Assembly (NCBI GenBank): GCA_947469885.1
Contig: CANIQT010000004.1
Span: 124,001 to 188,000 of the forward strand
Direction of reading: 5' to 3'
DNA length: 64,000 bases
Source: Bacteroidota bacterium
Lineage (GTDB): Bacteria; Bacteroidota; Bacteroidia; 2-12-FULL-35-15
Of the stretch, positions 42,951 to 53,030 are shown piece by piece. Made by a program: the position numbers and the translations under genes. The notes below the pieces were generated by a model. It was not told the origin of the DNA, searched no databases, and worked only from the letters and a program-made list of their open reading frames with translations. The stretch's first letter is position 1, and each line of letters starts with the position of its first letter.

Positions 42951-44201
42951 ATGGAAACCATTAATTTAATTGAATCGTTCTCAGAATTTAAAGAAGTTAA
43001 GAACATTGACCGTCCAACACTTATGAGCATCATTGTTGATGTTTTTAAAAGTATGTTGTTAAAAAAATATGGCTCGGACGATAATTTCGACATTATTGTA
43101 AACCCTGACCGTGGTGATATTGAAATTTATCACAACCGCACCATTGTGGATGACGAATTTGCTGAAGATAGTTTCGATTTCGACCCGGCTAAACACATTG
43201 GCTTGTCGGACGCTCACAAAATTGAACCTGATTTTGAATTAGGTGAGGATATTACTACTCCCGTTAAGTTGGACGATTTTGGAAGACGTGCGGTGTTGGC
43301 TGTTCGTCAAAACTTGGTTTCCAAGGTAATTGAATTAGAAAAAGATAGTTTGTATAAAAAATACAAAGAAAAAGTAGGCGAAATTATGGTTGGAGAAGTA
43401 TATCAAATATGGAAAAAGGAGTTGTTGATACTTGATGACGAAGGAAATGAGTTGATGTTGCCAAAAACAGAACAAATACCAACCGATTTTTTCAAAAAGG
43501 GAGATACCATTAAAGCGGTGGTTCAACGGGTGGAGATGAAAAACAATAGTCCAATTATCGTATTGTCGCGTACTTCTGCCATTTTCCTTGAGCGTTTGTT
43601 CGAATTGGAGGTTCCCGAAGTGTTTGATGGATTAATTACCATCAAAAAAATTGTTCGCGAACCGGGCGAAAGAGCTAAAGTGGCGGTGGAATCGTATGAC
43701 GACCGTATTGACCCAGTTGGGGCTTGTGTGGGAATGAAAGGTTCTCGTATTCACGGTATTGTTCGCGAATTGAGAAATGAGAACATTGATGTGATTAACT
43801 ATACCAGCAATCCTTCTTTATTTATTACCCGTGCGTTGAGTCCTGCAAAAATAACTTCGGTTAAAATTGACGAGGAAACAAAACATGCAGAGGTGTTCTT
43901 AAAGCCTGACCAGGTTTCGTTAGCAATTGGTAAAGGAGGGCATAACATTAAACTTGCCGGAAAATTAACAGGATACGAAATTGATGTGTATCGCGATACG
44001 GATATTGACACAGAAGATGTGGATTTAGAAGAATTTGCAGATGAAATAGAAAGCTGGATTTTGGATTCGTTGAAAAACATTGGTTGCGATACAGCAAAAA
44101 GTGTATTGGAATTATCGAACGAAGAATTGGTGAAACGTACTGATTTAGAAGAAGAAACAGTTAACGAAGTAAAACAAATATTACAATCAGAATTTGAATA
44201 A
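42951..44201 (+). CDS. nusA: Transcription termination/antitermination factor NusA
   Basis: The 416-residue protein has the NusA N-terminal domain (about 1-125, binds RNA polymerase), an S1 domain (about 130-200), and two KH domains (about 205-345) with ERAKVAVESYDDRIDPVGACVGMKGSRI and VSLAIGKGGHNIKLAGKLTGYEID. The C-terminal tail is short and acidic, with a single helix-hairpin unit, as is usual in this phylum. It modulates pausing, termination and coupling to translation. It is the middle gene of rimP-nusA-infB; the gap to infB holds a repeat-rich hairpin. Confidence 0.96.
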   Translation: METINLIESFSEFKEVKNIDRPTLMSIIVDVFKSMLLKKYGSDDNFDIIVNPDRGDIEIYHNRTIVDDEFAEDSFDFDPAKHIGLSDAHKIEPDFELGEDITTPVKLDDFGRRAVLAVRQNLVSKVIELEKDSLYKKYKEKVGEIMVGEVYQIWKKELLILDDEGNELMLPKTEQIPTDFFKKGDTIKAVVQRVEMKNNSPIIVLSRTSAIFLERLFELEVPEVFDGLITIKKIVREPGERAKVAVESYDDRIDPVGACVGMKGSRIHGIVRELRNENIDVINYTSNPSLFITRALSPAKITSVKIDEETKHAEVFLKPDQVSLAIGKGGHNIKLAGKLTGYEIDVYRDTDIDTEDVDLEEFADEIESWILDSLKNIGCDTAKSVLELSNEELVKRTDLEEETVNEVKQILQSEFE

Positions 44202-44302
44202 ATAGCGGATAGCGAATAGCGAATAGCGAATAGTGGATAGGAATTGCCTATTGCCTTTTGCCTATTACCTATTGCCTATTAACTATTAACTAATAAAAAT
44301 AT
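44202..44302. repeat. Hairpin made of 8-base repeats between nusA and infB
   Basis: The left half repeats GCGAATAG-type octamers (44205-44240), and the right half repeats their complement as CCTATTGC and CCTATTAC units (44246-44281), so the two halves fold on each other around AATTG. It occupies nearly the whole spacer. Confidence 0.75.
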
Positions 44303-47281
44303 ATGTCGGAAGTCACTGAACAACGATTAAGTAAATTAGCTAAGGAGTACAGCATTGGAGTACACACCATTACCGAATACCTGAAAGGGAAGGGTCATGA
44401 CGTGGGTAATAATCCGAATGCCAAAATTTCGGGCGAACTGGTTGCATTGGTGGCTAAAGAATTTCAATCCGAAAAAGCAAAAGGAGAAGAGGCTGCCAAA
44501 GTAACTGCGGGCTCGCAGGCGTTGAAAAAAGAAAGTATTACACTGGCTGAGGATGCCAAACGCCCTGAGCCAAGAAAACAGGAAGAGAAGGAAGAACTCA
44601 TCATTAAAAACGTTCCTACCCCTACTGCTGCTGAAAAGGAAAAGACCAATGAAAAAACTAAAAAGGTAGTTGAACCGCCCAAACCTGAACCGGAGGTAAT
44701 TAAAGCGGAAGCTAAGTCGGATGTAAAGTTTAAAGTAATTGATAAAATTGATTTAGACAATATCAATTCGAAAACCCGACCGGATAAGAAATCGAAGAAA
44801 GAGCTACAGGAACAGCGGGACGATAAAACACCTCCTAAAAAAGGAAGTAAAGCGGCAAAAGAAAAAGAAGCAAAAGAGGCTGCTGAAGAAAAAGTAGCAA
44901 AAACTGCTAAGGGCAAAGCCAAAAAAGAAGCGGACGAGAAAGAAGAGAAGGAAAAAGAAACCAAGAGCAAAAAAAGCAAAACAGCAGAGCCGGAAAAACC
45001 AGTTGTTGCGGCAGCTCCCGAACCTCCAGTTATTGAACATCATCAAACCAAAATTGAAAAACTGGAAGGCCTCAAAATTATGGGGAAGATAGATTTGCCA
45101 ACAAAAGAGCAGTCTAAAAAGCCGGTAGCATCTTCTCACGGGGCTAACAACGATAAGAAAAAGCGCAAACGAATTAAGAAAAATTTTGGAGGAGGAACTA
45201 TTGGCGATAACTGGGATCCAAAAAACAAACCTGCTGAGGGTGCACCAAAACCAGGAGTTGCAGGAACATCCAAACCGAGCGAAACGAAACCCGGAGCACC
45301 TAACACGGGTCCGAGAAAACAATACAACAATCCTCAACCGCCAAGAGGTAAATTTGTTCCAAGAGCTCCTAAAGTGGAGCTTACTCCTGATCAAATTCAA
45401 CAACAGGTAAAGGAAACGCTTGCTCGCCTTAGTGGTGCTGGTAAGTCAAAAGCATCGAAACATCGTAAATCAAAAAGAGAAACAGTAAGCGAGCGGATAC
45501 AGGAAGCAGCGGATTTACAGGAATCAGAAAAAAAGATAATTAAAGTAACAGAGTTTGTGTCGGCTAATCAGTTGGCTCAAATGATGAGTGTGCCGGTGAA
45601 CGAAATTATTTCTACCTGCATGAGTTTGGGAATGTTTGTTTCCATTAATCAGCGATTGGATGCCGAAACACTTTCTATTGTTGCTGAGGAATTTGGTTAT
45701 ACCTTGGAGTTTGTGAGTGTGGAGGTGCAAGAAGCGATTAAGGAAGAAGAAGACAAACCGGAGGATATGATTGACCGCTCACCTATTGTAACGGTGATGG
45801 GGCACGTTGACCATGGTAAAACATCTTTGTTGGATTATATCCGGAAAGCCAATGTTATTGCGGGAGAAGCAGGTGGTATTACTCAGCACATTGGTGCTTA
45901 TAATGTAAAACTTGAAAATGGCAAAACCATTACTTTCCTTGATACTCCTGGTCACGAAGCGTTTACCGCTATGCGTGCCCGTGGTGCTCAGGTAACTGAT
46001 ATTGCTATCATTGTGGTGGCGGCTGACGACAGTGTGATGCCTCAAACAGTGGAAGCTATCAATCACGCTCAAGCTGCTGGTGTGCCTATTGTTATTGCTA
46101 TCAATAAAATTGATAAACCAGGTGCAAACCCAGATAACATCCGTCAGGCATTATCGCAAATGAATATTTTGGTGGAAGAATGGGGAGGTAAATTTCAGTG
46201 TCAGGAAATATCGGCTAAGAAAGGACAAGGGGTGGAAGATTTGCTGGATAAAGTATTGCTGGAAGCAGAAATGCTGGCATTGAAAGCCAATCCGAAGAAA
46301 AATGCAAAAGGAACGGTGATTGAATCGGAGTTGGACAAAGGGCGAGGATATGTAAGTACTATTTTGGTGGAAGCAGGAACACTGCATGTGGGCGATATTG
46401 TGTTGGCAGGCTGTTTTAGTGGTAAAGTAAAAGCCATGCACAACGAGCGGGGCTCGAATGTGAAAGAAGCTGGTCCTTCCATGCCTGTGGAATTGCTTGG
46501 TTTAAGTGGTGCTCCTCAGGCAGGCGATAGATTTCATGTGATGGATGATGAGCGCGAAGCACGCGAAATAGCTGCTAAACGTTTGCAATTGCAGCGCGAA
46601 CAAGGTATTCGTACGCATAAACACATTACCTTGGACGAGATTGGAAGACGATTGGCTATAGGCGATTTCAAAGAATTAAATGTGATTGTAAAAGGGGATG
46701 TGGATGGCTCAGTAGAGGCATTATCGGACTCGTTACAAAAACTTTCGACTGAAAAAGTACAAGTAAAAATTATTCATAAATCGGTTGGAGCTATCTCTGA
46801 ATCGGATGTGTTGCTTGCTTCGGCATCGAACGCTATCATAATTGGTTTCCAGGTTCGCCCTTCGGCAACTGCACGTAAAATAGCTGAAACCGAACAAATT
46901 GATATTCGTTTGTATTCCATTATTTACGATGCCATAAACGAAATTAAAGCAGCTATGGAAGGTATGTTGGCAGCTGAATTTGTAGAAAAAATTGTTTGCA
47001 ACATCGAAATACGTGAGGTGTTTACCATCACCAAAGTGGGTACCATTGCAGGTTGTATGGTGTTGGACGGAAAAGTGACCCGGAATACCAAAATACGTGT
47101 TATTCGCGATGGCATTGTGGTTCACAGTGGTGAGTTGGGTTCGTTGAAACGTTTTAAAGACGATGTGAAAGAAGTAGCAAAAGGTTTTGAATGCGGATTG
47201 AACATCAATGGCTTTAACGACATTAAACAAGGCGATATTATAGAAGGCTACGAAATGGTGGAGGTGAAAGCGAAACTTTAA
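44303..47281 (+). CDS. infB: Translation initiation factor IF-2
   Basis: The 992-residue protein has the IF2 N-terminal module ([20 protein letters not shown], 7-26), a long Lys/Glu/Pro-rich disordered linker (about 55-390), a second IF2_N module (about 410-460), and the GTPase domain. G1 GHVDHGKT is at 500-507, followed by DTPGHEAF and NKID; domains II-IV follow to the C terminus. It delivers fMet-tRNA to the 30S subunit and promotes subunit joining. Length is usual for the phylum, whose IF-2 linkers are long. The last gene of the rimP operon; no strong terminator was found after it. Confidence 0.97.
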   Translation: MSEVTEQRLSKLAKEYSIGVHTITEYLKGKGHDVGNNPNAKISGELVALVAKEFQSEKAKGEEAAKVTAGSQALKKESITLAEDAKRPEPRKQEEKEELIIKNVPTPTAAEKEKTNEKTKKVVEPPKPEPEVIKAEAKSDVKFKVIDKIDLDNINSKTRPDKKSKKELQEQRDDKTPPKKGSKAAKEKEAKEAAEEKVAKTAKGKAKKEADEKEEKEKETKSKKSKTAEPEKPVVAAAPEPPVIEHHQTKIEKLEGLKIMGKIDLPTKEQSKKPVASSHGANNDKKKRKRIKKNFGGGTIGDNWDPKNKPAEGAPKPGVAGTSKPSETKPGAPNTGPRKQYNNPQPPRGKFVPRAPKVELTPDQIQQQVKETLARLSGAGKSKASKHRKSKRETVSERIQEAADLQESEKKIIKVTEFVSANQLAQMMSVPVNEIISTCMSLGMFVSINQRLDAETLSIVAEEFGYTLEFVSVEVQEAIKEEEDKPEDMIDRSPIVTVMGHVDHGKTSLLDYIRKANVIAGEAGGITQHIGAYNVKLENGKTITFLDTPGHEAFTAMRARGAQVTDIAIIVVAADDSVMPQTVEAINHAQAAGVPIVIAINKIDKPGANPDNIRQALSQMNILVEEWGGKFQCQEISAKKGQGVEDLLDKVLLEAEMLALKANPKKNAKGTVIESELDKGRGYVSTILVEAGTLHVGDIVLAGCFSGKVKAMHNERGSNVKEAGPSMPVELLGLSGAPQAGDRFHVMDDEREAREIAAKRLQLQREQGIRTHKHITLDEIGRRLAIGDFKELNVIVKGDVDGSVEALSDSLQKLSTEKVQVKIIHKSVGAISESDVLLASASNAIIIGFQVRPSATARKIAETEQIDIRLYSIIYDAINEIKAAMEGMLAAEFVEKIVCNIEIREVFTITKVGTIAGCMVLDGKVTRNTKIRVIRDGIVVHSGELGSLKRFKDDVKEVAKGFECGLNINGFNDIKQGDIIEGYEMVEVKAKL

Positions 47282-47431
47282 ATTAGTTCAAAGTTTAAAA
47301 GTCCAAAGCTAGCTGAGTTAATGTTTGCATGACATTCTCCAGAAATAGAAATCATTGGTTGAGGTGCTTTTTTCTTCAAAATCTCGAAATATCTCTCAAA
47401 TCTCATCTAAAAATTAAATTTTTCTTTAAAT

Positions 47432-47461
47432 TTTGCTGTAAAGCTTATTTTTTTACCTTTG
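47432..47461 (+). promoter_or_regulatory. Promoter of the DUF177-rpmF-fatty acid cluster
   Basis: TTTG at 47432-47435 and TACCTTTG at 47454-47461, 18 bases apart, form a -33/-7 pair. The DUF177 ATG follows after 27 bases, and a TTG-started extension from 47459 would begin inside the -7 box, which settles the start. Confidence 0.75.
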
Positions 47462-47488
47462 CGGTCTTTTCTTAAAAACTTAGATAAA

Positions 47489-48025
47489 ATGCAAACCCGA
47501 AAAGAATACATTATTCAGTTTGTAGCGTTACCTTTTGGAGAGCATCAATTTGAGTTTTTGGTAAAAGACAAGTTCTTTGAACCCCTTGATTATTCAGAAA
47601 TTAAACAAGGCAATATTACCATAAACCTCAATTTACTTAAGCAATCATCCATGATGGTGCTTCAGTTTGAGATTTCAGGAACTGTTAAAATGATTTGCGA
47701 CATCTGCGCTACAGAGTTTGATATGCCCATAGAAGGCAATTATAAGTTGATAGTAAAGGTAGGAGGCTTGGACGATGGCAAGGAAGATGATGACATTATC
47801 ACCATTGCTGCCAACGAACACCAACTGGACTTGTCGCAATATTTATATGAATACATTACCTTGTCGCTGCCTATCAAACGGACACACCCGGTTGATACAA
47901 ACGGAAAACCAACTTGTGACAAAGAAATGCTAAAGAAAGTAAAGAAATTTTTGACCAAAGAAGAAAAAAAAGAACAAACCACCGACCCAAGATGGGAAGG
48001 ATTGAAAAATATAAAATTGAATTAA
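47489..48025 (+). CDS. DUF177 (YceD-like) protein, probable 23S rRNA accumulation factor
   Basis: The 178-residue soluble protein matches the DUF177/YceD family: a CxxC motif (MICDICATEFDMP, about 70-82), the acidic DDGKEDDDIITIAANEHQLDLSQYLYEYITLSLPIK block, the PTCDKEM cysteine and the C-terminal DPRWEGLKNI. YceD homologues lie upstream of rpmF across bacteria, as here, and are linked to 23S rRNA accumulation. The start at 47489 is chosen because the longer frame begins inside the promoter. Confidence 0.9.
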   Translation: MQTRKEYIIQFVALPFGEHQFEFLVKDKFFEPLDYSEIKQGNITINLNLLKQSSMMVLQFEISGTVKMICDICATEFDMPIEGNYKLIVKVGGLDDGKEDDDIITIAANEHQLDLSQYLYEYITLSLPIKRTHPVDTNGKPTCDKEMLKKVKKFLTKEEKKEQTTDPRWEGLKNIKLN

Positions 48026-48082
48026 AGAGTATTAAGTATCAAGACGAAACAATAAACAATAATAAATAAACAATAAGAAATC

Positions 48083-48265
48083 ATGCCACATCCAAAGCGA
48101 AAATTATCAAGATCAAGAAGAGATAGCCGAAGAGGACAGGACAAAGCGGTAGCATCTACCATGTCCACCTGCTCTAATTGCGGAGCTCCAACTTTATACC
48201 ACCGTGTATGCGGTGAATGCGGTTACTACAGAGGTAAACTTGCAATAGAGAAAAAAACTGCTTAA
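48083..48265 (+). CDS. rpmF: Ribosomal protein bL32
   Basis: The 60-residue protein is bL32: basic N terminus PHPKRKLSRSRRDSRRGQDK and a zinc-ribbon with CSNCG and CGECGYYRG (paired CxxC). All four cysteines are present, so this is the zinc-binding form. It sits between DUF177 and plsX in the conserved rpmF-plsX-fabH order. Confidence 0.96.
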   Translation: MPHPKRKLSRSRRDSRRGQDKAVASTMSTCSNCGAPTLYHRVCGECGYYRGKLAIEKKTA

Positions 48266-48280
48266 TAGCATTATAAAATT

Positions 48281-48330
48281 CAGATTTCAAATTTCAGATT
48301 TCAGCAATATGAAATCTGAAATTTGAAATT
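48281..48330. repeat. Inverted repeat between rpmF and plsX
   Basis: The arms at 48283-48303 and 48310-48330 match at 20 of 21 positions (core AAATTTCAGATTTC), separated by six bases. The arm itself is an internal duplication of CAGATTTCAAATTT. No T-run follows. Confidence 0.8.
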
Positions 48331-48356
48331 CATAATTATTCGTAATTCGTAGGAAT

Positions 48357-49295
48357 ATGAAGATAGGTATAGATATTATGGGCGGTGATTTTGCACCCGA
48401 AGCTACCATTTCAGGAGCGGTGCAAGCTTATGGTGAATTACCCAAAGAAATAAAAATTGTTTTAATAGGCGATAAAAAACAAATTTTAGCAGGACTTGCC
48501 ACTCACAATGCAGATGCCAATGATTTCGAAATTGTAGACGCACCCGAAGTAATAGGCATGGGCGAACACCCTACCAAAGCTTTCTCACAAAAACCCAACT
48601 CCAGTATTGCAGTTGGGTTTCATCTTTTAAAAGAGGGAAAGATCGATGCTTTTGCAAGCAATGGAAACACCGGTGCCATGCTTATTGGCTGCATGTTTAC
48701 CATCAAAACTATTTCAGGAATCATTCGTCCGTGTATCACCACCATCCTTCCAAAAGAAAACGGAGGAGTGGGAATTATTTTGGATGTTGGTATCAATGCT
48801 GATTGCAAACCTGATGTATTATATCAATTTGGAGTGTTAGGTTCTATTCTTGCTCAAAATGTATATGGAATAAATAATCCGAAAGTAGGTTTGTTAAACA
48901 TAGGTGAAGAGCCCGAAAAAGGAAATCTGGTTGCTCAGGCTGCACATGCGTTGATGAAGGATTCAAAAGATTTTAATTTTATTGGTAATATCGAAGGTCG
49001 TGATGTGTTTAACGATAAAGCGGATGTAATAGTTTGTGATGGATTTACTGGTAATGTGGCCTTAAAACAGCAAGAAGCTTTTTACGAATTGATAAAAAGA
49101 CGTGGCATAAAAGATGAATATTTTGAGCGGTTCAATTACGAAATATATGGCGGTACACCCGTTCTTGGCATCAATTCTACAGTTATGATAGGTCACGGAA
49201 TATCAAACGACTTTGCTGTAAAAAATATGATAGTGCTTACCAAAGATGTAGTGGAAGCCAAATTGGGTGAAAAAATAAAAAACGTACTTCAATAA
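48357..49295 (+). CDS. plsX: Phosphate acyltransferase PlsX
   Basis: The 312-residue protein matches PlsX from KIGIDIMGGDFAPEATISGAV at the start through VDAPEVIGMGEHPTKAF, ASNGNTGAMLIGC and DGFTGNVALK. It makes acyl-phosphate from acyl-ACP for phospholipid synthesis. Length is slightly below the usual 330-340. It is followed by fabH after six bases in the classical order. Confidence 0.96.
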   Translation: MKIGIDIMGGDFAPEATISGAVQAYGELPKEIKIVLIGDKKQILAGLATHNADANDFEIVDAPEVIGMGEHPTKAFSQKPNSSIAVGFHLLKEGKIDAFASNGNTGAMLIGCMFTIKTISGIIRPCITTILPKENGGVGIILDVGINADCKPDVLYQFGVLGSILAQNVYGINNPKVGLLNIGEEPEKGNLVAQAAHALMKDSKDFNFIGNIEGRDVFNDKADVIVCDGFTGNVALKQQEAFYELIKRRGIKDEYFERFNYEIYGGTPVLGINSTVMIGHGISNDFAVKNMIVLTKDVVEAKLGEKIKNVLQ

Positions 49296-49301
49296 TTATC
49301 T

Positions 49302-50300
49302 ATGAAAACTACCGCTGCTATTACCGCTGTTGCGGGTTATGTGCCTGAATATATTCTTTCTAATTCTGAATTGGAAAAGTTGGTTCCTACTACTTCGGAG
49401 TGGATTGAAACTAGAACAGGAATTAAAGAAAGAAGAATATTGAAAGGTGAAGGGCTTGGTACTTCTGATATGTGTGTAGAAGCAATTAATTTACTTTTGA
49501 AAAAAAGAGGAATAGCTGCAACTGAAATAGATATGATAATTGTGGGAACTGTTACTCCCGATTTTGTGTTTCCTTCTACTTCCAATGTTATTTGCGACAA
49601 AGTGGGAGCTACCAACGCTTGGGGTTACGACCTTTCGGCAGCTTGTTCTGGTTTTGTTTTTGGCTTGGTTACAGGTTCTCAATTTATCGAAACTGGAAAA
49701 TATAAAAAAGTAATAGTAGTAGGAGCTGATAAAATGTCAGCCATACTTGATTATACCGACCGGTCCACTTGTATTATTTTTGGAGATGGAGCGGCAGCAG
49801 TGTTATTGGAACCCAATACAGAAGGTCTAGGGGTTATTGATTCCATTTTAGGGGTTGATGGTTCGGGCAGAAAATATTTGCATCAAAAAGCTGGAGGTTC
49901 AGTAAAACCTCCAACTCATGATACTGTTGACGCAAAGGAACACTTTGTTTTTCAGGACGGACAGCCTGTTTTTAAACGAGCAGTAGTTGGTATGGCAGAT
50001 GTATCAGCAGAAATAATGAAGAACAATAATTTAACTTCACAGGACGTTCAATGGTTAGTGCCTCACCAAGCAAACAAACGAATTATTGATGTAACAGCAG
50101 AGCGCATGGGTTTGCCTTCCGAAAAAGTAATGTTGAATATTCAGCGTTATGGAAATACAACTGCAGGAACCATTCCTCTTTGTTTGTGGGATTATGAAAG
50201 TCAATTAAAAAAAGGAGACAACTTAATTATTTCTACATTTGGAGCAGGATTTACCTGGGGAGCTGTATATGTGAAATGGGCGTATGACACCAACGAATAA
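49302..50300 (+). CDS. fabH: Beta-ketoacyl-ACP synthase III
   Basis: The 332-residue condensing enzyme has the catalytic triad Cys115 (LSAACSGFVFGL), His255 (VPHQANKRI) and Asn285 (RYGNTTAGT). It condenses acetyl- or branched-chain acyl-CoA with malonyl-ACP to start fatty-acid synthesis. It follows plsX directly and precedes the biotin carboxylase genes, giving a compact fatty-acid initiation cluster. Confidence 0.96.
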   Translation: MKTTAAITAVAGYVPEYILSNSELEKLVPTTSEWIETRTGIKERRILKGEGLGTSDMCVEAINLLLKKRGIAATEIDMIIVGTVTPDFVFPSTSNVICDKVGATNAWGYDLSAACSGFVFGLVTGSQFIETGKYKKVIVVGADKMSAILDYTDRSTCIIFGDGAAAVLLEPNTEGLGVIDSILGVDGSGRKYLHQKAGGSVKPPTHDTVDAKEHFVFQDGQPVFKRAVVGMADVSAEIMKNNNLTSQDVQWLVPHQANKRIIDVTAERMGLPSEKVMLNIQRYGNTTAGTIPLCLWDYESQLKKGDNLIISTFGAGFTWGAVYVKWAYDTNE

Positions 50301-50410
50301 CGAATTGATAAAATAAATTAAACCAAGGAATAAAATTATTTACATCATATTCGTTATTAGTGTAAATTCATTATTCGTTGGAAACAAAAAACAATAAAAC
50401 AATATACAAG

Positions 50411-50905
50411 ATGAAACTAAACGAAATTCAAGACCTGATAAAGTTTGTAGCTAAATCAGGCGTTAGCGAGGTGGAAGTGGAAACTAAGGATATTAAAATT
50501 ATCATTAAAACCCCTGCCGGAAAAGGAAAAGAGCAAGTGATGGTTCAGCAACCTGCGCCAATGGCACAAATGGTAGCTGCTCCAGTTGTTCATCAAGTTG
50601 CTGCTCCTGTGGCAGAAACTAAAGCTCCTGAAACCAAACCAGTGGCAGTAGCTGATGATGCAAAATACGTAACCATCAAATCGCCAATGATTGGAACTTT
50701 TTATCGTTCGCCTAGTGCCGACAAACCACCATTTGTAAATGTGGGCGATGACATTGCTCCCGGACAAGCTGTATGTATTATTGAAGCCATGAAATTGTTC
50801 AACGAAATAGAATCAGACATTAAAGGTAAAATAGTGAAAGTATTGGTGAACGATGCTACTCCGGTAGAGTATGACACACCTTTGTTTTTAGTGGACCCTT
50901 CATAG
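50411..50905 (+). CDS. accB: Acetyl-CoA carboxylase biotin carboxyl carrier protein
   Basis: The 164-residue protein has the N-terminal KLNEIQDLIKFVAKSGVSEVEVE helix-strand, a Pro/Ala-rich flexible linker (about 45-82) and a C-terminal biotinyl domain with biotinylated Lys128 in EAMKLFNEIE. The frame is open to a TTG at 50378, but the family start MKLNEI fixes the ATG at 50411. It carries CO2 between AccC, encoded next, and the carboxyltransferase. Confidence 0.95.
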   Translation: MKLNEIQDLIKFVAKSGVSEVEVETKDIKIIIKTPAGKGKEQVMVQQPAPMAQMVAAPVVHQVAAPVAETKAPETKPVAVADDAKYVTIKSPMIGTFYRSPSADKPPFVNVGDDIAPGQAVCIIEAMKLFNEIESDIKGKIVKVLVNDATPVEYDTPLFLVDPS

Positions 50906-51030
50906 GTTGCCAATAAACTAATCAAAACGAATTTACGAAACCTAACAAATACACAATTTAGTAATTAGTTTTTATTCGTTTATTGGTAACTGGTTTTAGT
51001 AAATTAGTTTTTATTCGTTTATTCGTAACC
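50905..51030. repeat. 37-bp interspersed repeat, locus 3 (three copies)
   Basis: One direct copy (50905-50941, overlapping the accB stop) and two inverted copies (50955-50990, 50991-51030) of the element also found at 14210-14335 and 37158-37194. As at locus 1, it fills the gap between two co-directional genes and can form a long stem-loop. Confidence 0.85.
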
Positions 51031-51040
51031 ATAATAAAAT

Positions 51041-52387
51041 ATGTTTAAAAAAATATTAATAGCCAACCGTGGAGAAATAGCATTACGTATTATTCGTACC
51101 TGCAAGGAAATGGGAATTCAAACAGTTGCTGTTTATTCCACTGCTGATAAAGAATCTCTTCACGTAAAATTTGCCGATGAAGCCGTTTGTATCGGTCCGC
51201 CTCCTTCCAAAGAATCTTACTTAAATATTCCAAGTATTATTTCTGCAGCCGAAATTACCAACTCTGATGCCATACATCCGGGCTATGGTTTTCTTTCGGA
51301 GAATGCAAAGTTTTCAAAAATATGTCAGGAACATGAAATAAAATTTATTGGGGCTTCGCCCGAAATGATTAATTCGATGGGCGACAAAGCATCAGCCAAA
51401 GCAACAATGATTGCAGCTGGGGTGCCTTGTGTTCCGGGTTCGGATGGACTTTTAGAAAGCGCAGCACAGGCCATTGAACTGGCACCTAAAGTGGGTTATC
51501 CTATAATTATAAAAGCTACTGCCGGTGGTGGTGGAAGAGGAATGCGCATTGTATGGAAACCTGAAGACATGGAGGCATTGTACGATTCGGCTTTTAAAGA
51601 AGCAGAAGCTGCTTTTGGAAATGGTGCGATGTACATGGAAAAATACATTGAAGAGCCCCGTCACATCGAAATTCAAATTGTTGGCGACCAATACGGAAAA
51701 GCTTGCCATTTGTCAGAAAGAGATTGTTCTATTCAACGCAGGCATCAAAAATTGATGGAAGAAACGCCATCTCCTTTCATGACTGACGAACTTCGCGAAG
51801 AAATGGGTGCTGCTGCCATTAAAGCTGCCATGGCTGTGAAATACGAAGGAGTGGGGACAGTTGAATTTTTGGTGGACAAACACCGCAAATTTTATTTTAT
51901 GGAGATGAACACTCGTATTCAGGTGGAGCATCCTATTACGGAAGAGGTGATTAATTATGATTTAATTCGTGAACAGATATTAGTGGCTGCAGGTGTGCCT
52001 ATTTCAGGAAAAAATTATTTTCCTCAATTACATGCCATCGAATGCAGGATTAATGCAGAAGACCCGTTTAATAATTTCCGGCCGTCACCGGGTAAGATAA
52101 CTAATTTGCATACTCCCGGTGGGCATGGTATTCGTGTGGACTCTCATATTTATTCGGGATACACCATTCCGCCAAATTATGATAGTATGGTTGCCAAACT
52201 AATTACTGTCGCTCAAACCAGAGAAGAAGCAATTGCAAAAATGCACCGAGCATTGAGCGAATATGTGATTGAAGGAGTAAAAACCACTATTCCTTTCCAT
52301 TTAAAACTAATGAAAGACGAAAACTTTATCAAAGGAAATTATACCACCAAGTTTTTGGAGGGTTTTGATTTGACGGAGGAAAAATAG
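51041..52387 (+). CDS. accC: Biotin carboxylase subunit of acetyl-CoA carboxylase
   Basis: The 448-residue ATP-grasp enzyme has [22 protein letters not shown] at the start, the ATP lid [16 protein letters not shown] (about 158-173), [12 protein letters not shown], and the catalytic [16 protein letters not shown]. It carboxylates the biotin on AccB with ATP and bicarbonate. Length is normal. It ends the fatty-acid cluster, with accA/accD elsewhere. Confidence 0.96.
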   Translation: MFKKILIANRGEIALRIIRTCKEMGIQTVAVYSTADKESLHVKFADEAVCIGPPPSKESYLNIPSIISAAEITNSDAIHPGYGFLSENAKFSKICQEHEIKFIGASPEMINSMGDKASAKATMIAAGVPCVPGSDGLLESAAQAIELAPKVGYPIIIKATAGGGGRGMRIVWKPEDMEALYDSAFKEAEAAFGNGAMYMEKYIEEPRHIEIQIVGDQYGKACHLSERDCSIQRRHQKLMEETPSPFMTDELREEMGAAAIKAAMAVKYEGVGTVEFLVDKHRKFYFMEMNTRIQVEHPITEEVINYDLIREQILVAAGVPISGKNYFPQLHAIECRINAEDPFNNFRPSPGKITNLHTPGGHGIRVDSHIYSGYTIPPNYDSMVAKLITVAQTREEAIAKMHRALSEYVIEGVKTTIPFHLKLMKDENFIKGNYTTKFLEGFDLTEEK

Positions 52388-52541
52388 TTCATTGGTCATT
52401 AGTCATTGGTTCATTAGTATAAATTGGAAATAATATTTTGATGTCACAAATTGTGATATCAAAAAGACCGTAGAATTTGAAGTTTCAAATTGAAACCTCA
52501 AAGAAACAAACCCAATTGGATTTAAAACTAAAAAATAAATT

Positions 52542-53030
52542 ATGAAAAAATTATTCTTTATCCCCATCATCGCTTTGTTCTCCGCTTGCGGAAACAACAA
52601 CACCGAAGTTAAAAACCAAACAGCAACCAAAGATACTACTCTTCAATATTTTGGAGATAGCATTACCATTGATGGTGCTGTAGCTGCCGACCAGTTTGCC
52701 ACCATGATGAAAGGCAAAGATTCGATGAAAGTAAAACTAACCGGAACTATTGGCGATGTTTGCCAGAAAAAAGGCTGCTGGATGGATATGAGTATTGGCA
52801 ACAATCAAACAATGAAAGTGCGGTTTAAAGACTATGCCTTTTTTGTTCCTAAAGATGCTTCGGGCAAAACAGTTTATTTGGAAGGAGTGGCTAAAACAGA
52901 TACTACCTCTATAGCAGAGCTGAAACATTATGCCGAAGATGGAGGAAAAACCAAAGAAGAAATTGCAAAAATTACGGAGCCCGAAATAAATATTGGTTTT
53001 GAAGCAAATGGGGTTATTATTAAAAAGTAA
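52542..53030 (+). CDS. DUF4920-type lipoprotein
   Basis: The 162-residue protein has a lipoprotein signal (KKLFFIPIIALFSAC) and an OB-fold-like domain with the DUF4920 pattern VKLTGTIGDVCQKKGCWMDMSIGN...VRFKDYAFFVPKDASGKTVYLEGVA. Two conserved cysteines and the following Trp-Met are typical and could bind a metal. It overlaps the haem lipoprotein gene by 23 bases, so the two are co-translated and may act in the same periplasmic redox or metal process. The function is not known. Confidence 0.85.
   Translation: MKKLFFIPIIALFSACGNNNTEVKNQTATKDTTLQYFGDSITIDGAVAADQFATMMKGKDSMKVKLTGTIGDVCQKKGCWMDMSIGNNQTMKVRFKDYAFFVPKDASGKTVYLEGVAKTDTTSIAELKHYAEDGGKTKEEIAKITEPEINIGFEANGVIIKK

Noticed and set aside
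44464-45403. Long antisense frames opposite infB
   Set aside because: They mirror the Lys/Glu-rich linker of IF-2, giving Ser/Phe/Leu-rich nonsense with no family match.
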